DNA from: Lineus longissimus
Lineage: Eukaryota; Nemertea; Pilidiophora; Heteronemertea; Lineidae
Reading direction: 5' to 3'
Assembly (NCBI RefSeq): GCF_910592395.1
Contig: NC_088314.1
Span: 10,170,001-10,234,000 of the forward strand
Length of the DNA: 64,000 bases
Positions 12,601 through 27,600 of the stretch are shown in pieces. Position 1 is the first letter of the stretch. Each line of letters starts with the position of its first letter. The notes under the pieces are model-generated. The model ran no database searches, was not told where the DNA came from, and saw nothing but the letters and a program-made list of their open reading frames with translations. Position numbers and translations under genes: made by a program.

Positions 12601-15600
12601 GTGCACGAATTTTATATACTTTCTGTGCGTCCATCTCTCAGATATACAACTTCAAATAATAGGCAGTTCTAATAACCCGATATTTCTGATAGTAACAGAT
12701 GTAGCCTGCTCCTGTGATAAATTCTTCATTGATTTTCAGAAATTGGAAAGCATCATTGAGCAGGCACGAGGGAACCAAAAGGGTCGGTTCCCTGTCATTG
12801 GGCGCCCTGAGTTAGAACGGATGTCATCAGAATTGCAGCTTGACTCAGACGAGCTCCAGCAGGTAGGGAAACCAATTGGTAGCAGACGAAACAAGGACAT
12901 GTTTTGTTGATCTCTAGAGAGTAACACTTTGATAGCAGCAGAAGTTGGTTAGAGGTAGTATTGATCTGGCCTACCACCCCATACATCCTTATGGGCACTG
13001 AGATAAAGGATAATACTGAAGAACCTCTCTATTATTGGCAAGTGTTGTCCTTAATAGAGAGGTGTCCTGATTAGAGGGGTCAAATTGAATTGAAATTACC
13101 AATTTGGGACCAAAACTAGTGTCCTTTATAGAGAGGTGTCTTTAATAGAGAAGGTGTCCTTAATAGAGAGGGTGCCCTTAATAGAGAGGATGTCCTTAAT
13201 AGAGAGGTGTCCGCTAAGGGAGGTTGTACTGTGTACACAGATTTACCTGCTTCTTCCCATATTTCATATGGAACAAAAATGAGAGTATGACTATGTAAGC
13301 ACTGCTTGGTGTATGGTGATCAACTGAGTGGGTTTATTAATATTGTTTGATCAGGAAGACAGTGCTGCTAATAACAGATCTGCTGGTATGGGCATGCTGT
13401 TAGGGTTCACAATCAATTATCATATCATATCATTACCGGCGTCGTAACTCTACTATAGTCAACTATAGGCTACTGCCCGCCAATGTGGGATCTTTCACTT
13501 GCCCCAGCATAGACACTCAGGTACATCGGACCATGGCTTTTATTCTCATCTGACAGACCCTAGAGTATTTCATGCGTTCAATCATTCATAAATTTCATCA
13601 CACTTGCAGGCAGTGCGATTTCTCCACGAGTCCGGTGTCCTACTTCACTACGATGATGCATCCCTCCAGCTTAGGAACCTCTATTTCATCGACCCTGAAT
13701 GGCTGTGTCGAATGTTTGCTCAGGTGGTGACCGTCAGGGAAATAAACCCCTTCATTACTGACGGTGTAAGTATTACCTGACCGCTCCTGTAATAAAATGC
13801 TCTGTGGGGAATACACTATTTCCTTCAATACATTTGTAGCCATAGACAGATTATTTGAAGTCATCTGTCTTTGGTATAACTGATGATGAATTTGAACCAC
13901 TCTCGTGGAATCTGTGGAAGTATTTCAAAGCATTTCAAACCACATTATTCGATATTTACTTTGAGATGTTTTAGAATAGCAATTGATACCTCAGTGTTGG
14001 TATTAATTGTCTCAGCCAAACCGCTCTGGTGGAGCTAAAATGATTGCCTTGGTTTTGGCCAATATTTTAGCTTCACCCAAGCAGTTGGGGTGAGACAATC
14101 AATAGCGACACTGAGGTATCCATTCCTTAAACTCAATGACCATGTATGGTTAGAGACCACTTTAAGATGACGAACACCATTTTGCTCACCATTTGATGGT
14201 CACTTAGTTTACTCTTAACAAAAGATGGCAAGATAACAACCTTTGTTTTTTACCTACATGTACTTTTCAAGGTCACTTAAATGTTATATCTCATGAACGA
14301 TGCTAGCTAGAGCCATGAAATTTTAATGTAGGTCTATAAGGAGACTACATCACACGATTATTGTGTTTATATTTGACCTACTTTTCAAGGTCACAGATGT
14401 AAACAGCATAATTTGTGAACTGAACATTGTGTCTTATATGATTCTACAGTAGAACCTCTCTATTAAGGACACCCATGGGACTGACAAGAGCTGTCCGTAA
14501 TAGTCGTCCTGATTAGAGAGGTCAAATTGAATGGAAACAACCAATTTGGGATTAAAACTAGTGTCCTTAATAGAGAGGTTGTCCTTAATAGAGAGGTGTC
14601 CGCTAAGGGAGGTTCCACTGTATTTTGAAATGACATTTTAACCTGCTCTTTCAGCTGATGAAGAAGAATGACATGTACCAGTTGTTCAAGGGACGACGAG
14701 TTGGTGAAGACGTCAGCTTCACGTTCCCTACCCAGTTAATACCACAGTACCTACGCTTGTTGGAAAAGTAAGTTCACTTTTGTATGGTAGTATATGTCAG
14801 TTCCCAGACTCGGTGCAATGGATGGTGATCATATTAAAAGCTGGGGGTGACATGGGGGGGGGGGGGCAGTAAAGAAGATACAAGGTTTGCAATTTTTTTC
14901 AAGCAGATTATCAAAAAGTATTGATTCCAATGAGCAGTTATGATAGTTGATGACATTTTGACACCATAGCAACTTCATTGAATTTCATGAGAGATTACCA
15001 TAATTATTTCCTCAAACATGTCAAAAGACTTTAATTTGTGCAATTCAAAATATAAAAATCAATCATTATTACAGTGATATTGGACAGTACATATATATAA
15101 AAAGGTCGGAAAGAGTAAGAATATTTCATATATTTGGCCTATCTGACCAGCATTCTGCCATGTTGGTCACATGCATTTTGTATATGTACAGATGAGAATA
15201 TTCATGCTGTATTTCCTGGTAGAATTTGCACAAAAGATGTAAGAATGTTTGTGTACTTTTTCTGATACATCCCCAAACCTCCCTCTATACTGGAACTTTG
15301 TGACTACACACATTAGTGTGAGCCTGACAGTACTTGTGCTTGTGTCGTTATCGAAATATAGTTTGAATTTGTCCATTTCTCAACTTGTCAATTTCTCTCT
15401 TTTTATCAGGTTTGAAATTGCCCTGCCAATCAATCAAGAGGAATTGTTGATACCCTGTCGTCTCCCACAAGAACGACCGGCGTTTGTCTTACCTAAAGGC
15501 TATGGTAAAGGTATGGACACATAGTTTAAAGATTTTAAAATTCTTCCAGCTCATTGCACAGTGACCAAAATTAAAAGCACATTGCAGAGTGACCAAATTA

Positions 15601-18600
15601 TTTTCTAAATTCAAAGCGTCATCATGACCAAAATCGCCCAATGTATACCACAGGATGTGAGTCAAAACACTTGAATGTTAATATCCTCAGAAACACCTTA
15701 AATTTTTTCTGCTTGCTGGTTGCAAATATGACAGGGAAACCTTCTTGTACATAACTGTTGGGTCTATTGGCAAACTGGAAACAGTCCTTGACTCAAGCCA
15801 CTTGGTGTATAAACTCAAGGACTAAGATTGTGATGTTGTGTAGGCCTTGGTGGTTAGGGAGGTTGGACAAGCAGCAACTAAATACCTGTTTCTAAATGAA
15901 GGATGAATACTGGTAGTAATATAGTAATAACTAGTGAGTTATTGGCTGATATGAATAAAGTCTAGCAAATGCTTTTACTTCAGTTTTGTACGAAAAGACC
16001 TAGTGTAATTGTACATGGAGTTTTAGATAAAAGCATTTGCTAGTCTTTATTCATATCACCCACAGAATTCAAAAAACCTAGTATGGCCTTGAATTTCCTT
16101 GATATACACAGAATGAAATGATGGCCTCGTCTTGTTTTAGAAATCCCAGTGACTCATCGGTACTACGAGATGCAATCCTGTATTCCTATTGGATTCTGGT
16201 CGCGGCTTCTGACCCGCCTCCTGACCTTCACCGATGATATGATCCTCGAGGTAGGTGTACAACCGCTGAAGATCCGAAGAAATCAACTCACATGTTGCTC
16301 TATCTTGTGCCAGCTCTCAATTTGGGAGGATGCGGTCATTGTTCTTGTTACGTCGGGGGTGGTTGTTCTTCCATTTGGTCTAGGATGGAACGATGTATAT
16401 AAGAAACAGAATAGGGCCCAACGCAGACCCTTGGGGTACACCATTAGAAACCTTCCAAGCTGAAGACCTTTTGCCATATATCTGAATGTGTTGAACTCTG
16501 TCAGAAGGCTGCCAAAGGTATTCTTATACAAGTTTGTATCTTATGAAGTTATGACCATATTTTTTGTACCTTTATATGGTATGTAGATTAGTTTATCAAT
16601 AGTGTTCCAAAAATGAATGACTTTACTATTGTACATTTATGTTATCGTTAAACTTCTGGCTTTTTTTCCATGGTTCATGATGCATTTCATCAGTCCTGGA
16701 GTGGTACTAACTGTATTGTCTATATTTTGGTAATAAATCCAATTCTAAAACATGACAATCTATCCCCTCATGCCCTCAAAACACATGCACAGTGAGGCCA
16801 TATTCAGCTGAGCAGATGACACCTTCATGATAGACGGAGCCCAACCATACAACCACCAAACGATTCGATGAGATCTCAGCGTTAGTCTGATTTGCTCTTG
16901 GAAGATGGTAGCACTGCACATCTTTTAAAATTGATGGTTTCCTGGATCAACTGCTCTGCTATAACTGGCCACTACGCCAAAATGGGGTGTCGATTAGTTG
17001 CTGGATTGTTGATAATCCTGTTGATTTCAGGGCATCTGAGCAAACTACAGTAGAACCTCTATTAAGGACACCCTCGGGACTGACAAGTGCTGTCCTTAAT
17101 AGAGAGGTGTCCTGATTAGAGAGGTCAAATTGAATGGAAACAACCAATTTGGGACCAAACCTCGTGTTTTTAATTGAGAGGTTTTCTTTAATAGAGAGGT
17201 GTCGGCTAAGGGAAGTTCCACTGTTCCACTGCTCATTTTTGGCTCATTAGACAGTATTCGGGTGTGCGTTGTAATCATGTTTAGAAGCAGCCTGAAAGTA
17301 GTCCCTCTTGAAACTGTTGTTATTTTTTAGATGTCTGGTGATTATTCCAATGTGTTTAGGACTTACTGGAGAGAAGGCATTTTTGTTCACTGGTCAGAGG
17401 TAAGTTCAACGTGATCAAAGTTTCCATAACTGTCTACTGCTCCTTACCCTCACTCACTCACCATCAGTCATCACCACCTGGATGGATCGCCACCTGGGTG
17501 GATCGCCACCTGGGTGGATCGCCACCTGGGTGGATCGCCACCTGGGTGGTACCTCGTGTTATTCGGGTCTATAAAGTTTAAGTCGTCTGCTGCGCTAAAA
17601 CCTGAGATGAACAGCTCATTACTACCCCGGATAGGACACTGGTCCATTGCAGGTTAACTCCTTCGTCGTCTAGTACGGATTAATACACCTTGGTGACAGA
17701 ATGAAAGTATTGGGTTATGTGTCTTGCTCAAGGATGCAAGGATGAATGAGTGAAACAGACTTTAACCATGGACCTTACCACTAATCCCCTAGGTCCAGTG
17801 CTTAACCACTTCACTACAGAGTATTCTGTATCGCTCTTCCGTTGACGACGACTTTCTACAGCGACACTTACGGTAGTGACGTAACGCCATGCTTAAAGGG
17901 GGACTATAGGCAGGAGCAGCAGGCTTAAATTCGTCATCTTCGGGTCACTAATATGCACAGTATGTTAGATTCAGCACTAACTATATTCATTGTACAAGCA
18001 TGAATAGTTTTGTCGCACTGTGAGATGGGAGAGACCCCTATTGGCGACATTGTGTAACTTTATCTTGCCTACCTAGCAGCTGCCTATAGTGTCCCTTTAA
18101 CGTCATGCATCGATGATGTCATCGGACAGAGTTTGCTGCCTACTCGAGCATGTGTCATCCCACGTCTGGCCTGATTACTAGTCTACCGTAATGAAGTGGT
18201 TTGGTATAATGATTGGATCATCTCATAAGTACAAGTATCTCTTTCCATGATTTCAGCAATCTTACTTCTTGATAGAAACCCACCATGAGCCCCTGGAGGT
18301 GATAGAAGTCAGTGTGCCGGCAACTGGCTGTGGTGGAAGGTATGCGTCAAAACTATCTGAATTGATATTGATATCTCAATAAGTTACAGCATGAAAATCA
18401 ACAAGCCATATGTATAAGAATATTTTTCAAGACCTAGCTGATAATGGTAAACCAAAGAAATTGGAGTGATAAGTTACAAAATGTTTGGTATATCTATCTT
18501 TCCAGCCCCATGTTGTGGATGAGATCCTTGGTGATACAGTCAAGAGGCCAGTGTGGTTGAGTCGTGTCAGGACCATTATATCCAGGCATTACTGATTTCA

Positions 18601-21600
18601 GATCATTTACTCGGTGTACCACAGAAAATGCCTGTGGAAAATGGCCTCACTTCAGTTGTACTTTGCGGTAGATTTCTATATTTGGTAGAAGATTTATAAC
18701 CTCTCCTGTATCTGTTGTAGAATCTTGGGCCACATTGTTGACCACTTAGATGCCCTGGTGGAGGAGTGGTACCCGGGCCTCACCGAGAAGGACCCCATGG
18801 GGGATGAGGCCATGCAGATTCGCATCCCCTGCCCCTTATGTCATGAGGACCCCCACATTTACTCGCTCGATGAGCTGATTGACCAAGCGAAGTTGAGTGA
18901 GAGTATCTCCTGCCCTAACCATGATACTGAAGTATCGCTCCATCTATTGGTAAGCCAAGAACTTTCCCTCTCTCTTAACCCTTTCACTGCGTAACCCAAA
19001 ATTTCTATTGTTCTCTACCGAATGAAACACTATTGCCATCTATCAGACATTTATGGAACTGCATATTAGTCTATAACACATTGGAATCAAGATAGGCGAA
19101 GCTTTTCAGTGACAGCTAGATCAAACTATTTTTAAAAGTAATTTGAATTTCCATTTAAGGCGCCAGATGTCATGCTGACAGACCTGGAACCAAGGTTTCA
19201 TATTGACCACTCCAAGTTCAAGTTCATGCAGAGGTACGATTATTTTACAACAAATTTGTGCTTCCTTTTTAGAAAATCTCAAAATAGAATTCCATAGTAA
19301 TGACTCATGCATCAATTTTGGAGTTTCATTCATCCTCACTTTGATTCTGACTGAAATGTGGGCAGTGAAGGGCGAATGTATTGAGCTGGCAATATTCACT
19401 TTAATTGAAAATCATTTGAATGATGAGTTTTTTTCGCACCGACTAACTCACATTGAAAATGTTGGGTCAGGTTATGTTAAACAGACTATCAGTTTGAGTC
19501 GGGCCCATTGTGATCGCAGTGGTTTTTGTTCTCACTTCCAGCCGCGAGTTCCTCCTTGGTGATGGCAGCTTCGGTGCGGTGTATCGCGCAGAGTATAAAC
19601 ATCAGTCTGTGGCGGTGAAAGTCTACAACTGTGTCGGTGACCTCAGTCCTCACAAGTTCATGAGACAGGAGGTACGTCGTTGAGATGAAGCATCAAAGGA
19701 AACAATTGTACAATGTTACAATCCAATGGTGGGATAGATTACACTCCCACCGTGGCAAAAATGTATGACCTAACCAGGATAGTTTTAAATAGATACAGAG
19801 ACAGAATATTTAACTCTTTCATTGCCAGCCCTATTTTAAAGTTATTCCACATCTTGCCAGCATTTTTGCCATTTTCACCACTTTTTTGTAGCAGGAGCTG
19901 GGGGCCCTCTTTGGCGTCCTCAACCACGTGCAGCTTGATTCCCACCTGCAGCAGGCTGCGCCCCCTGCCCACCATCACCTGAGTCATTTTCACTGCTACT
20001 TATATCATTACCCCCAACTGACTGGTCATTATCACCATCAGAATCAGGCTGATCACGCAAATTGATCTCAAATTGGTCTATCTTCACCAATTCACCTGAA
20101 TCGAAATACCCACTTCCTGGGGACGAGATTGAACCAAATGCTTCCGAGAACACTTCCGAAGACATGGCGGGAGGTTTAAATCAACGTAGAATCAATAGTT
20201 TGGTTTACTTTTTGATGGGTAGATGGAAACACTGAGATAACGTTTTGAAACGTTATTGGCAATTTAGCGACCTATTTTCAATAACGTTTTAAAACGTTAT
20301 TGGCAGTTAAAGAGTTAAATATCTCTGTCTATATACACTCGCTTGGGAACATTGTTTACAAAAAGGTTACCATGCTGAAACTCGCTAGAGAATGTACATC
20401 TTGTCCACATTATTTGGAAACCGTTGAAAAATCAAGTTCACCAAATGTCATACGCAGTGAAGGGGTTGAACATATATCTATTTTCTCCAGGTGACTATCC
20501 TGCGACGACTGCAGCATCCGAGCCTGATTCAGATGCTGGGAGCAGAGATCAAACCAATGGTGTTAGTGCTCGAGCTGGCTCCACTCGGTTCCCTGGGAGT
20601 CCTACTAAAGCAGGGCACGGCACCGAGCAGAGGACTTCAGCACCGAATAGCTACACAGGTCAGTTCAGGAAACTGTAGAACGGAAAAATTTCACCTCCAG
20701 AATATTTTCTCGAGTAGGTCAGGCTCGCGCAAATTATCTGCGGCAAAAATCTCTTGCTTTTAGCTTGAAATGCATGTCATTGTTGCCATGTTTCCACAGA
20801 GGCACTGCAAACAGCTTGGCCCAACGTACCTGTATACCCCGCGCAGTTAGCACTTATCATAATTACAACTGACAAACACACCTCTTGAACAACTTTTGCT
20901 TAATTATTGCTCATATTATGGGGACATTTACACTACAGTCCCAATACACTAAGAGCTTAGAGTCAAAATAGATAGTTTAATTTTTCTTGGAAATTTTTTT
21001 TTCGCTAAATGTCCATTGTGAGGAATTCGCGAAAATTTTATGCCGCGAATATTTTCTGTTCTACAGTAGGCCTACATCTCCATGATTGAATATATGAGAG
21101 ATAAATTCTCTGAAAATTATCAGGCACCAATTTCAAGATATCGTGAGCAGGCCTTTGAAGTAGCCAGCTAATCCAATATAACCTTGGGCCATTAACAAGC
21201 TGTTTATTAATTCATTGCCGAGATGATTCTTTTTCTAATCGGCTTTATGTTCTTTTATTTTAGGTGGCAGAAGGCTTGTTGTATCTACACCGCTACCGAA
21301 TCATCTACCGAGACATGAAGCCTGACAATGTCCTCATTTTCAACTTATCTCTTGGTGTCCTTGTGAGTATTCTAGTGGCTCAATTAACGACTTGGCCCTT
21401 TTTACCTGTTCAATCCCGGAGCTGATGTGGAAAATCTTTGATCTGAACAGCAAAAGTTCATTTTCTTTAAACAGGTTTCCCACAGAATGATTTACATCTT
21501 GGGATAACGATATCTAATACAAATGACGCAAAATATCAGATTCATGATTGTCGACGTTTATGAAATTCAGGTTACCGACTAACTCGGTAAAAGAGGTATC

Positions 21601-24600
21601 AAAATATTAGTCTTTCCATCCAGATTTCACAAATGTTTTATGAGATGCAGATGATCCTGAAAGCGAGGGTTCATAATTCTAAAGCTAAACTTGCACGGAT
21701 TAGAACCGATAGGCACACACAAGTTGCTTTTTCAGATCAACGCCAAAATAGCCGACTATGGCATCTCGAGATTTGCCGCTCCGTATGGCTTCTCATCCAA
21801 AGAGGGCACTCCAGGCTTCCGTGCCCCCGAGGTAGCTCGAGGTGAAACGTACGAATTCCAAGCTGACGTCTACTCATTTGGCATCACCCTGTACACGCTG
21901 GTTACTGGCGGGCACCACCCATTCCATGATCTCACATTCAGGAATCAACTCGATGAGGCAGTTACTCGGGTGAGTTTAAGGATGTGTATCTAGAGATACA
22001 ACTGTGCCGCTGTAAATGATAGTTTTGACGTCCCTGTAAAGAGGGCATGGTTCTTTAACTTTCTGCCATTTGTTTGGGCTGCATGTACCTACAGCCCCTT
22101 CCACGCAGGAATCTTGTAAATTTATTTAGTGCTAGTCCGGCATTATCTCGAGATGCTTCTCCACAGCACCTGTGAACAGGAAATTAAAATGTGCCTTTTA
22201 TGAATGTACCGTTACATGCAGCTTCATACTTTCATGCTGAACTCCAATTATAATTTTCGCAACTGTTGCAAGCTGGGTTTGGCTCATGGCGAATTTTGGG
22301 AAGGCGTACTGTTACATTTAGTTTATTACAGTAAATCTTATTTCAATAATCCTGCTCCATAAGCCATAGGTAACGCTGGAAGCCATTTTTGCCTGAAAAC
22401 CCAATATATCTCAACTTTAATTTGATATAATAATAGTAATAGAATCACATTGGTTTCATTTCTTTATTCTAGCCAGTTCAAGTTGACCCGATAACAAACA
22501 AGAACTGCCCCCCATGGCCAGACATGGAAGACATCATAGACCACTGCCTGGTACAAGTGCCAGAACAAAGACTCAATGTAAGTGATATTTTTTTACCTAA
22601 AATGGGCAGGCTAGCCGTATTTCTTATAGGAGCAAACACCCCAGTGATAACACTGCTGGTCATCAAAATGCCTTGGGAAAAACCAATGGTTGTATCTCGG
22701 GATGAACCGAATGAGCATCTTTCCTGGTACTTCACAGCCATCTGAATGAAATTTAAAGGGACAATATAGGTTGCAGTGAGGCAGGCAACATAAAGTTACA
22801 CAAAGTCGCCAATGGGGGTCTCTCACATCTCACAGTACGTCGAAATGATTCACGCTTGTATGAGGAATATATTGAGTGCTGAATATGACATGACCCAGGG
22901 CCCTTACTTTGTATATTAGTCACCTAAAGATGGCCAAATTAGCCCCTCTGCTCCTGCCTATAGTCCCCCTTTAAAACAGAGATTTGCTAGACCTGAGCCC
23001 CTCTGCCAGGACCTTTTAAAGGTCCCACACATAAGATACTGTAAACCCCTTTATTTTTGTGACCCCATGTATTTGCGAAATCATCAATTTCAGATCTTGC
23101 ATCCATATTATATTATTTCTGCAAATAAATGTATTTTCAAATGATAAAACCGAAAAGATAAAAGTTCAAATGATAAAAAGCGATGATAAAAGTTCATATG
23201 ATAAAAACTGATGATAAAAGTTTGAATGATAAAAACCGATGATAAAAATGATAAATAAAAGTTAAACATTTTCGTTCCCCTAAAGTGTGTGGTTGTACCC
23301 CCCTCACAAAAACCAGACAAATGTGATAAATAGAAGACTTTCAAAAATATAAGGCTCGGGAAAATAAAGATGTTTACATTAAATGCGTTACCTGATATGG
23401 AAAACCGATTGGTAGTAAGATTTTGGTCACAAATATGAGGTGGGTGTAAATTGATTGGGTCTCCCTGTCTTTTATTTCAGTCCCAGCAGTTGTTCGATTC
23501 CATAAATTGTCCAGAAACGCTCAGTCTACAGCGGGTTTTGCCAGTGTCCGAGGGACAGTCTATAGAGTGCATTACAATCAGGGTGAGTAATAGAGTTAAT
23601 AGCAGTTACCTTTACGTAGGGGCTGGGTTAACGGGTTTTTTTCCTGACCACTTGGCCTAGGGCGAAAAGAAAATACCAACGAAGTTATCCTTTGGGGGGG
23701 GGGGGCACTGGGACCTCCGCCAGCCCATGGACATAAATGTCAATGAAGGAGCCTCATAGCCTGGTTGTTTGCTGGCCACCACTTCATAGCGCCCGGGTTC
23801 AATTCCGTGAGAATCCAGATTTGCCCCACCTCTACCTGTTGACAAACCAAGTCTGTTGATGCTACACTGTAATAAAGTGGTTTTTGGCTGGGATTTTGGC
23901 TATTGTTGTGTGTGCAACTGGTTAGGAGCTAATATGGCCCGTGTACTCTGTATTCGCTCAGGTTTTTTTAAGCTGAGATCAACATAGGGCCTAGCTGGGT
24001 GCTACGCCTCCGTGGAAACATGGCAATAGTGACGTAGAATTCTGGCTGAAAAGCCAGTGTTTCCATCTCCTAAGCCTGGTTGCCATTGCCGGGCTGTTGA
24101 GCCCGGACTACCTGGTTTGATTTTGGAGTGTCCCTGCCAAGACTGGTTGCCTACCAGGGCTAAGGAGGCAAGTCTGCCCTTGCGAGGAGGGACATAAATA
24201 CTAGTAGTATGAGGAGTTGTGCATATAGGAATATAGGGCCTATACCAGCAATAGGGGTGGAAATGAAAACTATGTCAGCAAGAGGGGTGGGGATCGGAGG
24301 ATGTTGTACTCACTTGAGCAGGCCTGTAAAAAATTCAAGGTACAGGGGTTCTCTGCACATGTTTTTGAGAGTGGGCCCTTCCATTTTGTTCAATGCACAC
24401 ACACCTGTGTGTGAACAGAGAACAAGGGAGTATTCACCTTGCATCAGTTTTACTTATTTGGATATCATATCTGTTTCAGAGCCATGGAAGGAATGAAGCT
24501 GAAGCATGGATAGGTAGTGGAGAATCCAATGGTGCGCAGTTATCTTGGTTCAGTCTCTCTAGTAGCAATTCAAAAGTTGGGGTGAGTATCCAAGGGAGGG

Positions 24601-27600
24601 TATGGGAGCCCCAGAGGGCGTCACATTGTAAAAGCCCCTTTCTCTCCAGCTAAGAGCAGCTAAATCCCAAACCTAGTCAGTGGGGGAATGTGTTGCCGGC
24701 GGACAAAAATTTTACAGTAATTGTGAGTCAGGGCCATTCGTTTGGGCTTTTCATGCTTCTTCTGGTTACTAATGAAGTGTTTTTAGAAGAATTATTGTAG
24801 CAAGTTGAATGGTCATGGTAATCTCATGTGACAGGTGAATGGCACCATATAGGCAGGGGATCTTGTATTATTTCTTCAAAGATCACTCTCAGTAGAAGCC
24901 CATGTCTGCTGTACTCGAATGCCTTCAAAATATTCAGCCAAAACTGCACAAGCAATTATAGCCAATGATAATGTTGGAAAAATTCTGCTTTTGAAGTTCG
25001 TAAACTTATAATTGTGCGTGCACTACATTATGCAGAGTAAACTTGGTGAATATGTTATCTTAAAACATAGTGCATGCATGCAAGTCTGGATAATGCATGT
25101 GATATCATTGTCCAAGATACCACAGATTATTTCAATAAATTTACCACTGAGCACTCTTGATGATGATGGTGATGAGCACATTTTCCGAGGCCTCTTCCAG
25201 GTGCTGTCAAGGGCCGACTGCTTGGCAAATTGGAAGGCCTGCCTACACAAGATTAAGAGATAAAGATTAAATGTGATTGCACAGTATTTAACATTTCAGG
25301 GAAATCATATAAAACACACTCGTATCCTCTGCATGACAGCCGTGTCCAATTCAACGATACTTGTCGGTACCCAATCGGGGACGATCCTCGTCTACGACAC
25401 ATGGACACACTTACATCGACACACCATGACTCAGCACAGCAGCTCCGTCCTCTGCTTGCTACATTACTCTGGGTATGTAAACAAGATCAAATAGTATCTA
25501 TCCAGATGCACTAAGTAAAGAAGAGCCATACTGCTAGGTAGTTGTTACATGCTTAAGAAATTAGTTGTTAGCCAGGGTTGTTACGTGCTTATGAAATGAG
25601 TTGTTACCCAGGGTTGTAATGAGTTGTTACCCAGGGTTGTTACGTGATAATGAAATGAGTTGTTACCCAGGGTTGTTACGTGATAATGAAATGAGTTGTT
25701 ACCCAGGGTTGTTACGTGCTTATGAAATGAGTTGTTACCCAGGGTTGTTACGTGCTTATGAAATGAGTTGTTACCCAGGGTTGTTACGTGCTTATGAAAT
25801 GAGGAGTTACCGAGGGTTGTTACGTGATAATGAAATGAGTTGTTACCCAGGGTTGTTACGTGATAATGAAATGAGTTGTTACCCAGGGTTGTTACGTGCT
25901 TATGAAATGAGTTGTTACCCAGGGTTGTTACGTGCTTATGAAATGAGTTGTTACCCAGGGTTGTTACGTGCTTATGAAATGAGGAGTTACCGAGGGTTGT
26001 TACGTGATAATGAAATGAGTTGTTACCCAGGGTTGTTACGTGATAATGAAATGAGTTGTTACCCAGGGTTGTTACGTGCTTATGAAATGAGTTGTTACCG
26101 AGTGTTGTTACGTGCTTATGAAATGAGTTGTTACCCAGGGTTGTAACGTGCTTATGAAATGAGGAGTTACCCAGGGTTGTTACGTGCTTATGAAATGAGG
26201 AGTTACCCAGGGTTGTTACGTGATAATGAAATGAGTTGTTACCCAGGGTTGTTACGTGCTTATGAAATGAGTTGTTACCCAGGGTTGTTACGTGCTAATG
26301 AAATGAGTTGTTACCCAGGGTTGTTACGTGATAATGAAATGAGTTGTTACCCAGGGTTGTTACGTGCTTATGAAATGAGGAGTTACCCAGGGTTGTAACG
26401 TGCTTATGAAATGAGTTGTTACCCAGGGTTGTTACGTGATAATGAAATGAGTTGTTACCCAGGGTTGTAACGTGCTTATGAAATGAGTTGTTACCCAACG
26501 TTGTTACGTGCTTCTGAAATGAGTTGTTACCCAGGGTTGTAACGTACTTATGAAATGAGTTGTTACCCAGGGTTTTACGTGCTGATGAAATGAGTTGTTA
26601 CCCAGGGTTGTTACTTGCTTATGAAATGAGTTGTTACCGAGTGTTGTTATGTGCTTATGAAATGAGTTGTTACCCAGGGTTGTAACGTGCTTATGAAATG
26701 AGTTGTTACCCAGGGTTGTTACGTGCTTATGAAATGAGTTGTTACCCAGGGTTGTTACTTGCTCAGAAATGAGTTGTTATGTGCTGATAAAATCAGTTGT
26801 TACGTGCTAATCAAATGAGTTGTTACGTGCTAATACAATGATTGTGAAAAAGTTTTATTTTAGTCACGACTCATCTGGTTCACCATTTGAAATTGATACA
26901 GCGCAATAAATATGATGACATCTGTACATTCCTTTCAGGGCTGAGAGTGGTGTGGATATTGTGCTGGCTGGTCTCTCAAATGGTATGCTCACTATCTATG
27001 ACACAAGCATGCTGCAAATGGTACGTTCCTTAACCCTTTGAAGCCCGAGCTCGGCTTTAGTCGACAAAGAAAAACCTCGCCGTTTACCTAATCTCGACTA
27101 CAGTCGCCAAAACTTATTCCGCACCTCTTCACTTAAAACACTTATAATAATAATAATAATAATGCAACTTGTTATAGCGCACGTATCCAGGCACTAGTCC
27201 CGCTCAAGGCGCTTTACAGAAGGCTCTTTTAAAGAGCAGAGTCTTTATATTTGATTTAAAGATGTTGATGTCAGTGCAAAGCGTCAGCCCCAAAGGCAAC
27301 TCGTTCCACATCGCCGGTGCCGCCACAGAAAAGGCCCGGTCCCCATATGATGGGATGATTGACCTTTGCTGTGACAAATGAACACCGACTGATGATCGGA
27401 GCGCCCGGGACGGACGCTTCACACTGACCAGTTCACAGAGGTAGGATGGGGCAAGATTGTGAATTGCCTTGAACGCAAAAACCAGGATTTTGTAATGAAT
27501 CCGCTTTGTGAGACAGAGGTATTCCGAATCACAACTTTGGTTGCGTAATGCGGTAGCTGAGCATGATTTTCATATGAGGTTTTCCAGGGTGAAAATTTTA

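Larger units (their letters stand above)
20659..22472. other. LRRK2 introns around the kinase exons, no repeat seen
   Basis: Three introns (20659-21263, 21363-21735, 21970-22472) separate the kinase exons. I see no mobile element in them, in contrast to the flanking introns. Confidence 0.4.

Noticed and set aside
25601-26398. Long + strand open frames (181 and 79 codons) of EMSCYPGLLR repeats
   Set aside because: They are translations of the 36-bp minisatellite within an intron; the preceding exon frame stops at 25491 before reaching it.
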